Shown here: positions 16,196 to 24,007 of the stretch, piece by piece
How the letters are laid out: each line of letters starts with the position of its first letter
Position numbering within the stretch: position 1 is the stretch's first letter
Source of the DNA: Opitutia bacterium
GTDB lineage: Bacteria > Verrucomicrobiota > Verrucomicrobiia > Opitutales > Opitutaceae
Assembly (NCBI GenBank): GCA_947467625.1
Contig: CANIJN010000015.1
Span: 1-39,910, forward strand
Length of the DNA: 39,910 bases
Direction: 5' to 3'
Notes under the pieces: model-generated
Database searches by the model: none
What the model saw: only the letters and a program-made list of their open reading frames with translations
What the model was told of the DNA's origin: nothing
Position numbers and translations under genes: made by a program

Positions 16196-18769
16196 TCACG
16201 GTCGCACCACAAGCTGCGTGCGCCGCCCGCGCTGGAAATATTTTTTCGCAAACACCGCGAGGTCGGCGATCCTCACTGCGTCAATCTGCGCGTCGTAGTT
16301 GCGCCACGCGTTCGACGGCTGACCCTGGAGCACGTTGAGGGTCGCCTGCAGGGCCCGCGAGGAATTCGTCTGCATCGATTGGCGTTGCCCGGCCTTGAGC
16401 CGCGCCTGACAGCGGCGCAATTCGATTTCTTCAACGGCGCCCGCCTGCACCCGCGCGATCTCCGCATCAATTTCCGCGAGCACTTCGCCTTCTTTGCCGG
16501 GCTGCGTCCCGGCCATGAAGTAGAACATGCCGGCATCGAGCCCGAGCACGCGTCCCGAGCGCACGAAATACGCTAGGCCCTTCTCCTCCCGCACCCGTTC
16601 AAATAGGCGCGACGCCATCCCGCTGAACAACTCGTCGGCCACTTCGCCGACATGAAAATCCGCAGCGTGCACGCGCGTACCGGGGAAAGCCTGCAAGACC
16701 ACGGCCTGCTCCCGCGGTTGCTTTTCCACAAAATCGCCGATCTCCGCCGGGAGTGAAACCGGTATGGCGGGCGCATCGCTCGAACGCGCTGTCGCCCGTG
16801 GAAGTTTCGACAGGAAGGCCTTTAGTTTCGGTCCGAGTTTCTTCGGATCGAAATCGCCAGCCACCGCGAGCACGACATTCGGTGCCACAAAAAGCCGGCG
16901 GTGGAGCGCCCGCAGCGCGGCGGGAGTCAGCGCCTTCACGCCGGCCTCGTCGCCGCTCGCATCGAGGGCTAGCGGGTGAGCCCCAAAGAATTTTTTCCGC
17001 AGGAGTTTTCGCGCGAGCGTGACGACATCGTCGGCGTCTTGCGCGAGCCCCGCGAGTTGCGCGTCCCGTTCGGTGGCAAACGTGGCGGCGACGAATTTCG
17101 GCTTCAGCACCGCATCGGAGATGACCGCGAGCGCCCGCGCCCAATCGGGCGGCAGCACTTCGGCGGCGACCCCAATGCTGTTGTTGCCCGCCAGCGGACC
17201 AAACGAGCCGCCGACCTCTTCGATGAATTGAGCGACCTGCGCGGCCGTGCGCTGGCCGGCATCCTTCGTGAGCATCGTGCTGAGCAACGACGTGGACCCC
17301 CGCTGGCCCGGCTCCTCGAAAAGCACGCCGCCGTTCGCTCCGAGGCGGAAATGGAGATTCGGGAGGTGGCGATTCGGCTGCAGCAGGAGCCGCGCCCCGT
17401 TCGGCAAGCGAATTTCCTGGAAATCAGGCATGGTCGTCCGCGTTAATTCAGGCGCTTCGATCGCCGCAACAGCCGCCTTGGGATTGAGCGAAATCGACGT
17501 CTGGCGAGCGGACGAAACGTAGGCCTTCAGCACCCGCACTAAGTCGGACGGCTTCACATCGCGCAACTGATCGAAATAGGAGCGACTGTAATCGAGGTCG
17601 CCCACCACGACTTCGGCGGCGCCGAGTCGCGAGGCTTGGCCGCTCATGGTTTTCCGCGAGTTGATTTCGCCCACCACAATTTGGCGCAGAGCTTTCTTGA
17701 GTTGGCCGGCCGTGAAACCCTTCGTCGCGCAGCGGGTCAACACGCGCTCAATGGCGGCGGTCGCGGCGATGCGCTTGTCCGCATCCGCTGTGAACCCGAT
17801 ACAAAATAATCCACTGCTGCCGGGATTCCAACTCGATGCGTCGATGGAGTGCACCAGCCCGGCCTTCTCGCGGATCTCCTGCCAGAGCACGGAGCTGTCG
17901 CCGCCGCCCAGCACCGTGGCGAGCAGATCGAGGATCGGTGCGTCCGCATGCGTGAGTCCCGGAATCGGCCAAGTGAGGGCGCCGCGGGTGAGCTCGACAT
18001 CCTCGAAGCGGTGCTCAGCCCGCGGAGCGAGTTGGAGCGGCTCGGTAGGAACCAACACGGGGGCGAGGCGCGCGCGCGGCGTGCTGCCGAAGTGTTGCTC
18101 AACCGCGGCGCGGGTCGCGGCGAGATCGATATCGCCAACAATGACCACGACCAAATTGTTCGGCACGTAACGCGCACGGTAGTAGCCGACGAGATCTTCC
18201 CGGGTGACGGCGGAAAACACATCGCGGTGGCCAATCACGGGCTGACGATACGGATGTTCGCGGAAGGCCGTCGAAAAAAGCGCGTCCCACAGACGGTTGT
18301 CCGGGTCGTCCTTCGTCATCGCGATTTCGCGAAGAATGACGTCTTTCTCCTTCGCCGTTTCGTCGGCCGGGAGCGTGGAGTTCAACACCGCGTCGGCGAG
18401 CAGGTCGATCGCGACCCCCGTGTGCTCACTCGGCAAATCGATGTAATAAACCGTACGGTCAAAGGTCGTGTAGGCATTGATGTAGCCGCCGTGCGCCTGC
18501 ACCGTCGCGGAAATTTCGCGGCCGGCCCGGCGCGTCGTGCCCTTGAACAGCATGTGTTCAAGATAATGCGACAGCCCCGCCCCAAGATGGACGTCCTCGT
18601 GAATACTCCCCGTTTTTACCCAGACCTGCACCGAAGCCAGGGCGGCGGAGCGATCAGACTTGAGGATCAGCGTCAGACCATTGGGGAGGACGGTGCGCTC
18701 AACGGGCTCGCGCCAAAAAGCATCGAGGAGGTGAAGATCGGCGGTGGCAGAGGACAACAGTGTGGGCAT
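16196..18769 (-). CDS. M16 family zinc protease, two-module (pitrilysin/PqqL-like)
   Basis: An 857-residue protein containing two tandem M16 modules. The inverted zinc motif HYLEH is at residues 68-72, and the distal Glu is at 148 (EKDVILREIA), the spacing of 76 typical for the family. The second half (from about residue 430) is the inactive partner, beginning EIRLPNGARLLLQPN. It lacks an obvious N-terminal signal peptide: MPTLLSSATADLHLLDAF follows the ATG. It is probably a peptidase that degrades short peptides. ATG 18769 is chosen over an in-frame GTG at 18799. It lies 54 bp after the Minf_1886 gene and probably shares its transcript. Confidence 0.92.
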   Translation of the reverse strand: MPTLLSSATADLHLLDAFWREPVERTVLPNGLTLILKSDRSAALASVQVWVKTGSIHEDVHLGAGLSHYLEHMLFKGTTRRAGREISATVQAHGGYINAYTTFDRTVYYIDLPSEHTGVAIDLLADAVLNSTLPADETAKEKDVILREIAMTKDDPDNRLWDALFSTAFREHPYRQPVIGHRDVFSAVTREDLVGYYRARYVPNNLVVVIVGDIDLAATRAAVEQHFGSTPRARLAPVLVPTEPLQLAPRAEHRFEDVELTRGALTWPIPGLTHADAPILDLLATVLGGGDSSVLWQEIREKAGLVHSIDASSWNPGSSGLFCIGFTADADKRIAATAAIERVLTRCATKGFTAGQLKKALRQIVVGEINSRKTMSGQASRLGAAEVVVGDLDYSRSYFDQLRDVKPSDLVRVLKAYVSSARQTSISLNPKAAVAAIEAPELTRTTMPDFQEIRLPNGARLLLQPNRHLPNLHFRLGANGGVLFEEPGQRGSTSLLSTMLTKDAGQRTAAQVAQFIEEVGGSFGPLAGNNSIGVAAEVLPPDWARALAVISDAVLKPKFVAATFATERDAQLAGLAQDADDVVTLARKLLRKKFFGAHPLALDASGDEAGVKALTPAALRALHRRLFVAPNVVLAVAGDFDPKKLGPKLKAFLSKLPRATARSSDAPAIPVSLPAEIGDFVEKQPREQAVVLQAFPGTRVHAADFHVGEVADELFSGMASRLFERVREEKGLAYFVRSGRVLGLDAGMFYFMAGTQPGKEGEVLAEIDAEIARVQAGAVEEIELRRCQARLKAGQRQSMQTNSSRALQATLNVLQGQPSNAWRNYDAQIDAVRIADLAVFAKKYFQRGRRTQLVVRP

Positions 18770-18823
18770 GAAGGAGGGTGGCTGGAGGCCGCGAGTCACT
18801 CGCTCAAGCCTTCCGAAAAAAGA

Positions 18824-19270
18824 CTAGGCCGCACCGAGGACTTCCGTCGAAGGTGAGGTTCCCGGAGGTCGGACGCGCTTGGTGGGTTGAAAAGGTTTCA
18901 CGAACGCCGTCTCAAAATCGTAGATTTCGGAAAAATCTTCGCGCTGGTCGCTCTCGGTTTTTGAAAACACGTTGTATTCGATCAGATTAAACACGATGTC
19001 GCCAAAATGCGCGCAACGCGTGACCCCCCAAGCCTTGAGCACCGTGTGGGTGAGGGGCCCGAACTGGTCGAGCGCGTAGACGCGGAGACCATCGAGGAGT
19101 TCGGCTCCGCTCACATGACGGGACTTCTCCGCGCGGGCGGCATCCTTTTTGCGCAACTCCTTGACGGCGTGGTCTAGCCCAAGACGGACGAAGTCGTAGG
19201 CTTTACGATCAAAGCGCGGATCTTCCTTGCAGATGAGGGTGACGATGTCGGCGAAATCAGGGACTTCCAT
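18824..19270 (-). CDS. Minf_1886 family protein
   Basis: A 148-residue protein of a family known mainly from Verrucomicrobiota and Planctomycetota with no assigned function. Diagnostic stretches are EDPRFDRKAYDFVRLGLDHA, RHVSGAELLDGLRVYALDQF and GDIVFNLIEYNVFSKTESD. It is soluble, with an ATG at 19270 (MEVPDFADIV); an in-frame GTG upstream (19297) gives 9 extra residues. The C-terminal 20 residues are Pro/Thr-rich and look disordered. It is the first gene of the minus-strand run with the M16 protease and is divergent from the Fur-like gene. Confidence 0.88.
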   Translation of the reverse strand: MEVPDFADIVTLICKEDPRFDRKAYDFVRLGLDHAVKELRKKDAARAEKSRHVSGAELLDGLRVYALDQFGPLTHTVLKAWGVTRCAHFGDIVFNLIEYNVFSKTESDQREDFSEIYDFETAFVKPFQPTKRVRPPGTSPSTEVLGAA

Positions 19271-19440
19271 GTGAAAGGGAACCAAATCGTGGCACACGCG
19301 AAGCCCTCGCGCAACCTCGCGCTCACGTCATTTACCCGGTCCCGCTCACTTAAAAGACCCGAGAATAAAATGCTCGTAAATGAGGGCGACAGAGCGTCGG
19401 TTGTTGCCGATTGACTCCTTCACCCCCAGCAAATTTTCCC

Positions 19441-19896
19441 GTGGCTGACTCCACCATTGCCCGCGAGGGCGCGTCTTCCCTCAAACGAGCTATCTCGAAG
19501 CTCAAGTCAGCCGGGCTACGCCTTACTCAGCCACGGATCGCCATCCTTGATGCACTGCACCAGCACAAACAACTCACGAGCATTGAACAGTTGCATGCCG
19601 CGCTCGCCGATGGGTCCTGTGATCTCGTGACCGTCTATCGCTGCATAGGGGCCTTCGAGAAAATCGGCTTGGTGAGGCGCGCATTTTTTCACAACGGCAC
19701 GGCTCTTTACGAACTCAACCTCGAGCAACCCATGCGCTACCACGTGGTCTGCAGAACGACCAACCGGGTAACGGAACTGAATGCCGACACTTCAGCTGAA
19801 CTGGGCTCCGCATTGAACCAAGTCGAAAACACGCTGCGCGGTCGCGGTTACGCAGACGTGAGCCACATCGTAGAGTTTTTCGGCGTAGCGCCATGA
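19441..19896 (+). CDS. Fur-family regulator with lost structural zinc cysteines
   Basis: A 151-residue Fur/Zur/PerR-like protein starting at GTG 19441 (an in-frame TTG at 19411 is weaker). The winged HTH is intact: LRLTQPRIAILDALHQH, SIEQLHAAL, and DLVTVYRCIGAFEKIGLVRR, the recognition helix. In the dimerisation domain the usual HHH-x-x-C-x-x-C stretch reads RYHVVCRTTNRV, so the second Cys is Thr and adjacent His residues are missing, and no C-terminal Cys pair follows HIVEFFG. It may therefore bind metal with a reduced set of ligands, or not at all. The target genes are unknown; the adjacent 170-bp divergent gap with the Minf_1886 gene is the natural place to look for autoregulation. Confidence 0.88.
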   Translation: MADSTIAREGASSLKRAISKLKSAGLRLTQPRIAILDALHQHKQLTSIEQLHAALADGSCDLVTVYRCIGAFEKIGLVRRAFFHNGTALYELNLEQPMRYHVVCRTTNRVTELNADTSAELGSALNQVENTLRGRGYADVSHIVEFFGVAP

Positions 19897-19993
19897 GGAG
19901 GACGCCTCGGAGCGCGCGCCGTGGCCGCCGACTCGAGACCCACACCCCGCGGCATCCCACCCGCTCGATCGCAAGCACGTAACTCGGCCTGCG

Positions 19994-20430
19994 ATGCCGC
20001 CACAAACCCGGCCACGACCGTGCGCAGGAGCTTCTTCACGGGATGCGGAGAACAACGGCTACTTCGATCGCTCCCTCCCCGAGGAAGTCGTCCCCGCCGT
20101 GGATACAAAATTTCGTACCCTCGCCCATAGCGAAAGCCACGCCGTCATGGGTCTCTCGATGGGCTGCCGCCGGATATCGCGGAGCCACGATCGGTGACTT
20201 CCCCACCCGCTGCAAAGCTCTCCTCGACGATCCGACCGCGCCTAAGCCAACACTCAAACTACTGTGAAACGTCTGCAATCAGCCGGACTCGGTGTTTGCC
20301 CGGAGCGGGCGCCTGCAGGCACGTTCTCCGCAGCCACGTGCGCCACACCACTCTTCAGATGGCAGGCCTGCACCACTACGTCGGGTGGCACCGCTGCTCT
20401 TCCGCCGGGTCAGCCACGTGCCGGTTCAGC
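19994..20430 (+). pseudogene. Decayed esterase (XynZ/feruloyl-esterase-like) remnant
   Basis: One frame from 19994 encodes NNGYFDRSLPEEVVPAVDTK, then FRTLAHSESHAVMGLSMG at about 20053-20164. This matches the region before and including the GLSMG(G) nucleophile elbow of XynZ-type esterases. The frame then ends at a TGA near 20195. A different frame (20196-20267) reads DFPTRCKALLDDPTAPKPTL, then KLL and a stop where the family usually has KLLW. Only about 14 codons separate parts that are normally about 80 residues apart, so an internal deletion plus frameshift is likely. A faint PLLFR-like end is seen near 20400. No intact start exists. I conclude it is a non-functional relic; the 3' boundary is approximate. 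Confidence 0.65.
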
Positions 20431-20437
20431 CACGTGC
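20331..20437. repeat. Three direct copies of CAGCCACGTGC
   Basis: Exact 11-mers lie at 20331-20341, 20411-20421 and 20427-20437, in the gap before the TIM-barrel gene. Each contains the palindrome CACGTG. Two 10-bp palindromes, GCCTGCAGGC (20311-20320) and GCAGGCCTGC (20362-20371), lie between or beside them. They could be operator sites or relics of repeat insertion. Confidence 0.6.
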
Positions 20438-20491
20438 GCACTTGCCAATTCCCACGCGGAGGCCGAGGGTCCCGCCCCGCCCCACTTGCCC

Positions 20492-21409
20492 ATGTCATCT
20501 CCAATCTCCCGCCTCGCCGCCCTTCGTGTCATCGCCGGTGCCACCGCCCTCGCCACTCTGAGCCGCTCCCGGGCCGCTGACGCCGCCACCAAATCCACAC
20601 CCGCCACTCCCACGACGTTGAACCCGCTCCGCCAGTCGGCTTGCAAATGGTGTTGGCCCAAGATCGACCTCGATGCCTTCTGCGTAGCCGGAAAAGAAAT
20701 GGGCCTCGTCGCGATTGATCTGCTCCAGCCGGAAGACTTCCCCACCCTCAAGAAACACGGCCTCCTCTGTTCGATGGTCAGCAACCCGACCGCCAAGACA
20801 CCCCAAGGCGTCAACGTCGGCGGGATCGGCAAAGCGTTCAACCGTCTCGAACATCACGATACGCTCGTGGAGATTTACACGAAGCGCATCGCCGAAGTCG
20901 CTGACGCCGGATTCACCAACCTCATTTGTTTTTCCGGTAACCGCGAAACAATGGACGACCAACAGGGCCTCCAAAACTGCGCCGTCGGTCTCAAACGTCT
21001 CCTGAGCATCGCCGAAAAACGCGGCGTCACCCTCGTGATGGAGCTCCTCAATTCAAAGGTGAACCACAAGGACTACATGTGCGATCACACCGCTTGGGGC
21101 GTGGAGCTGTGCAAGCAGATCGGCTCTGAACGTTTCAAACTCCTCTACGATATTTACCACATGCAGATCATGGAAGGGGACGTCATCCGCACGGTGAAGG
21201 CCAACGCCGCCTACATCGGCCACTATCACACTGCGGGTAATCCGGGGCGGAACGAATTCGAATCCCAGGATCAGCAGGAGCTCAACTACCCAGCGATCAT
21301 GCGCGCGATCAAGTCCACCGGCTACAAGGGATTCGTCGGCCAGGAATTCCTCCCGAAGCGCGACGCGCTGACCTCGCTGCGCGAAGCAGTAAAGTTGTGC
21401 AACGTGTGA
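20492..21409 (+). CDS. Exported hydroxypyruvate isomerase-like TIM-barrel protein
   Basis: A 305-residue xylose isomerase-like TIM barrel closest in motif to hydroxypyruvate isomerase (Hyi). Metal and catalytic positions visible are the Glu in VMELLNSKVNH, the Asp in LLYDIYHMQIMEGD, the His in IGHYHTAGNPGRNE, and the Glu in GFVGQEFLPKRD. The N-terminus (residues 1-35, SRLAALRVIAGATALATLSR, then SRAADA) looks like a signal peptide; relatives often carry a twin-arginine motif but here the pair is absent. ATG 20492 is chosen because the longer frame to 20264 reads through repeat and pseudogene sequence. Substrate and pathway are not known; it may be a sugar isomerase rather than Hyi. Confidence 0.85.
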   Translation: MSSPISRLAALRVIAGATALATLSRSRAADAATKSTPATPTTLNPLRQSACKWCWPKIDLDAFCVAGKEMGLVAIDLLQPEDFPTLKKHGLLCSMVSNPTAKTPQGVNVGGIGKAFNRLEHHDTLVEIYTKRIAEVADAGFTNLICFSGNRETMDDQQGLQNCAVGLKRLLSIAEKRGVTLVMELLNSKVNHKDYMCDHTAWGVELCKQIGSERFKLLYDIYHMQIMEGDVIRTVKANAAYIGHYHTAGNPGRNEFESQDQQELNYPAIMRAIKSTGYKGFVGQEFLPKRDALTSLREAVKLCNV

Positions 21410-21624
21410 CGCTCGACCCGACGGTCCGCACGTCGCTGCGCTGCGGCCTCATTGCCTTCAGCGCACTCATGACAATCTCCTGTTCGGGAATGTAGTCGCG
21501 GCCTGACGGAGCCACGCTGGAGCAAGCGGCGGTCGCGCCAGCGAGCTACGGATTCAGGACGCCGGAGGCCAACCACCTCGGTCGCCGCCAAAACATCGTC
21601 GTCGAAACACGGTAACCGGCGCGA
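21410..21624. other. 215-bp convergent gap with repeat-like sequence
   Basis: The gap separates the TIM-barrel gene (+) and recQ (-). Short overlapping ORFs on both strands are Arg-rich and have no domain. Read on the minus strand, the segment around 21520-21545 contains CCGCTTGCTCC, like the CTTGC-centred hairpins elsewhere. No clear intrinsic terminator is seen for either gene. Confidence 0.4.
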
Positions 21625-23577
21625 TCAGGCGGGCCCCTGTAAGGCCGACTTCGCGGCCGCAAGCACCTGAGTGAACGGGGCCTCGCCGGCAGCACCAAAA
21701 CGCGGGTGACGTGTGAGTTTGGCCGTAGCCAGCGCGGGTGACGACAGACCACAACAAAAACGCGCCAGCGGCCGAGCACCCCTCAGCGCACGCGGATGCG
21801 CCGCGCTGAGCGCGCGGAGTTCATAGGCGGTAAAGGGAACCGCGGCGGCCCCGCGCTCCAGCACGGCGCGCGCCTCGCCCGCGCACAACCCGCAATGTCC
21901 GCAGTCGCGGCCGTGGTCCTCCCCGAAATACGCGAGCAACCGACGGACGAGACAGCCCTCCCCTCCGACCAACCCTGCGACCGCAGCTACCCGCGCGATG
22001 TCGCTGCTTTCTCGGACGGAAAATCGCCGCCGCAGTTCGTGCCAGACAGCGGCCAAATCTTCGGGCCCCCGCACTACGCGGTAACCTTGACGCACGCCGG
22101 CAACCTGCAGCTCAAGATCGCCTTTCTCCTCGAGAAACGTCAGCGCCTTCACCACGCGGTCGCGCTCGCCCCCCAGCGCCTCCACCGCTTCGGCGAGGAC
22201 GACGGAATTCCACACGCGGCCGACCTTCGCGAGGGCGAAGAGAGTTTCGAGAAATGAGCGACGCTCCGGGTCAAAGCGCCCGAGGATCTCCGCCGGGGCA
22301 CGGAGAAATTTCCACTGATACGTTGTGTAGAACGGCGCGGTCGCCGCGATGAGGCCATCGAGTTCGAGGTAGGTCAGCGCGGTGGAAACCACGAGCTGGC
22401 GAATGTCGTGCCGCGCCGAGAGTTCGTAAGTGGAGATATCGAACACCTCGCCCGCCGCACGACTGGCGAGGAGTTCTTTCAAGAGATCGCGCAGCGCTTC
22501 GGGCGTGGGGGTGTCGCCGTAGGTGAAGTTTTCAAGTACAGTGAGATCTTCGGCTACCGCGAGAATTTCGCATTGCGAGGCCGCGCCATCGCGCCCGGCC
22601 CGGCCGATTTCCTGCGCGTAGTTCTCGACGCTCTTGGGGAGGTTATAGTGATAGACCGCGCGGATGTTCGCCTTGTCGATCCCCATACCAAACGCAATGG
22701 TCGCGACGACGATGGCCCGGTCCGACGCCATGAAGCGATTTTGCACGGCCTCGCGCACCTCCGCCTCCATGCCCGCGTGATAGGCCTCGGCGATGAACCC
22801 TACCGCGACCAGCGCCGCTGCGACGTGCTCGGCCGTTTTCTGGAGTGTCACATAGACGATGGTCGGGCCCCGGGGTTCTGCCCGGAGCCGTTCGATCAAT
22901 ACGTTGATTCGCTCCGGCGACGCGCACGCCGTCACGCGCAGAAAAAGATTCGGCCGATAGAAGCCCGTGTGAACGTGGGCCTCGGGCGCGATGGAAAACG
23001 CACGGCAGATGTCCTGCGCAACCGCCGGTGTCGCCGTCGCGGTGAGTGTCAGCACCCGACCTACGCTCAACGCTTCGGCGTAGCGCGCGAGCTTCAGGTA
23101 GTCGGGCCGGAAATTGTGACCCCATTCGGAAATGCAATGCGCCTCATCGATCACCAGCAGATCGATCCGCAGTGTTTTCAGCTGGGCGAGAAACCGTTCG
23201 TTGGCGAAACGCTCGGGTGCCACGTAGAGAATTTTCAGGCTCCCCGAGCGCAAAGCGCTTTGGATTTCCTCAAACACCTCGCGGCTAACCGAGGAATCCA
23301 AACGCGCCGCCGCGATGCCGCGCGCGAGGAGAAAATCCACCTGATCCTTCATCAGCGCGATCAGCGGTGAGACGACGACGGTGAGGCCTTCGAGCAGCAG
23401 CGCCGGGAGTTGGTAGCACAGGCTCTTGCCGCTGCCGGTCGGAAACACAGCGAGCGCCGAGTGGCCAGCGAGGAGTTGCGCGATCACAGCTTCCTGGCCA
23501 GCGCGGAAGGCAGTGAAACCAAATTTTTCCCGGAGGAGCGCCTCGGTGCGGGCGGCGTGGGGCGAGATCGCAGTCAT
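21625..23577 (-). CDS. recQ: RecQ-family ATP-dependent DNA helicase
   Basis: A 650-residue SF2 helicase. It shows FTAFRAGQEAVI (motif 0), PTGSGKS at 46-52, DEAH at 145-148 followed by CISEWGHNFRPDY, TATATP near 180, and QEIGRAGRDG at 323-332. A winged-helix-like region follows. The zinc cluster Cys543, Cys560, Cys563, Cys566 is near the C-terminal end, after the WH-like region, not directly after the helicase core as in E. coli RecQ. No HRDC domain is evident. The role is unwinding in recombination and repair. ATG 23577 fits the usual RecQ start; the frame is open for a further 143 codons upstream. A TATAAAGT sequence (minus, 23594-23601) and a TTCGC/GCGAA hairpin (23606-23620) lie just before the start. 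Confidence 0.94.
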   Translation of the reverse strand: MTAISPHAARTEALLREKFGFTAFRAGQEAVIAQLLAGHSALAVFPTGSGKSLCYQLPALLLEGLTVVVSPLIALMKDQVDFLLARGIAAARLDSSVSREVFEEIQSALRSGSLKILYVAPERFANERFLAQLKTLRIDLLVIDEAHCISEWGHNFRPDYLKLARYAEALSVGRVLTLTATATPAVAQDICRAFSIAPEAHVHTGFYRPNLFLRVTACASPERINVLIERLRAEPRGPTIVYVTLQKTAEHVAAALVAVGFIAEAYHAGMEAEVREAVQNRFMASDRAIVVATIAFGMGIDKANIRAVYHYNLPKSVENYAQEIGRAGRDGAASQCEILAVAEDLTVLENFTYGDTPTPEALRDLLKELLASRAAGEVFDISTYELSARHDIRQLVVSTALTYLELDGLIAATAPFYTTYQWKFLRAPAEILGRFDPERRSFLETLFALAKVGRVWNSVVLAEAVEALGGERDRVVKALTFLEEKGDLELQVAGVRQGYRVVRGPEDLAAVWHELRRRFSVRESSDIARVAAVAGLVGGEGCLVRRLLAYFGEDHGRDCGHCGLCAGEARAVLERGAAAVPFTAYELRALSAAHPRALRGARPLARFCCGLSSPALATAKLTRHPRFGAAGEAPFTQVLAAAKSALQGPA

Positions 23578-24007
23578 ACGAACAACGGTGTGCACTTTAT
23601 AGGGATTCGCACCAAGCGAATGTTTCACCAGGCCCGTGTCCTGCCGAACCCAGCCCCGGACACCCGCCGTTTCCGCGACGCCACCCCACGCGCAAAAGTA
23701 TATTTTCTGCACCTGACCTCCAACTGCGGCGAAGGCAGTCAACGTGGCGCGGTTGGTCTCCGTGAGGGTCTGCGGGGCCTTGAAATAGAACTCGGTAAGT
23801 GCACCGACCCAATCGGACTCGAGGGACAGCATCGCCTGCACCCCGTCACGAATCCTCCGATACGACTCCCCGCGCAGAATAAGCTGCGGGCGCGACTGCG
23901 CGAGCGTCGCCGACCAAGGATGCCAAATATTTCGGGGTGCAACCCACTCCGCGAGCCCGCCAAAGGTTTCTTGCGTTACATCACTGCGAGCAGACGGCGG
24001 AGGGTTT
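23578..24007 (-). other. Open, coding-like 5' extension in frame with recQ
   Basis: The recQ frame has no stop from a TGA at 24008-24010 to ATG 23577, overlapping the last codons of gatB (23976). The encoded ~143 residues look protein-like, for example ESYRRIRDGVQAMLSLESDW and VGALTEFYFKAPQTLTETNR, and GC is highest at third codon positions in the part I counted. GTG 23839-23841 or ATG 23830-23832 could start it. I recognise no domain. It may be an N-terminal domain of recQ, a gene remnant, or chance. Confidence 0.35.

Noticed and set aside
19271-19440. Classical Fur box in the divergent gap
   Set aside because: I found AT-rich stretches but no clear GATAATGAT-type repeat.
20264-20491. Upstream extension of the TIM-barrel gene
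   Set aside because: The extension translates Ala/Thr/Ser/Gly-rich repeat and pseudogene sequence, and the signal peptide begins at ATG 20492.
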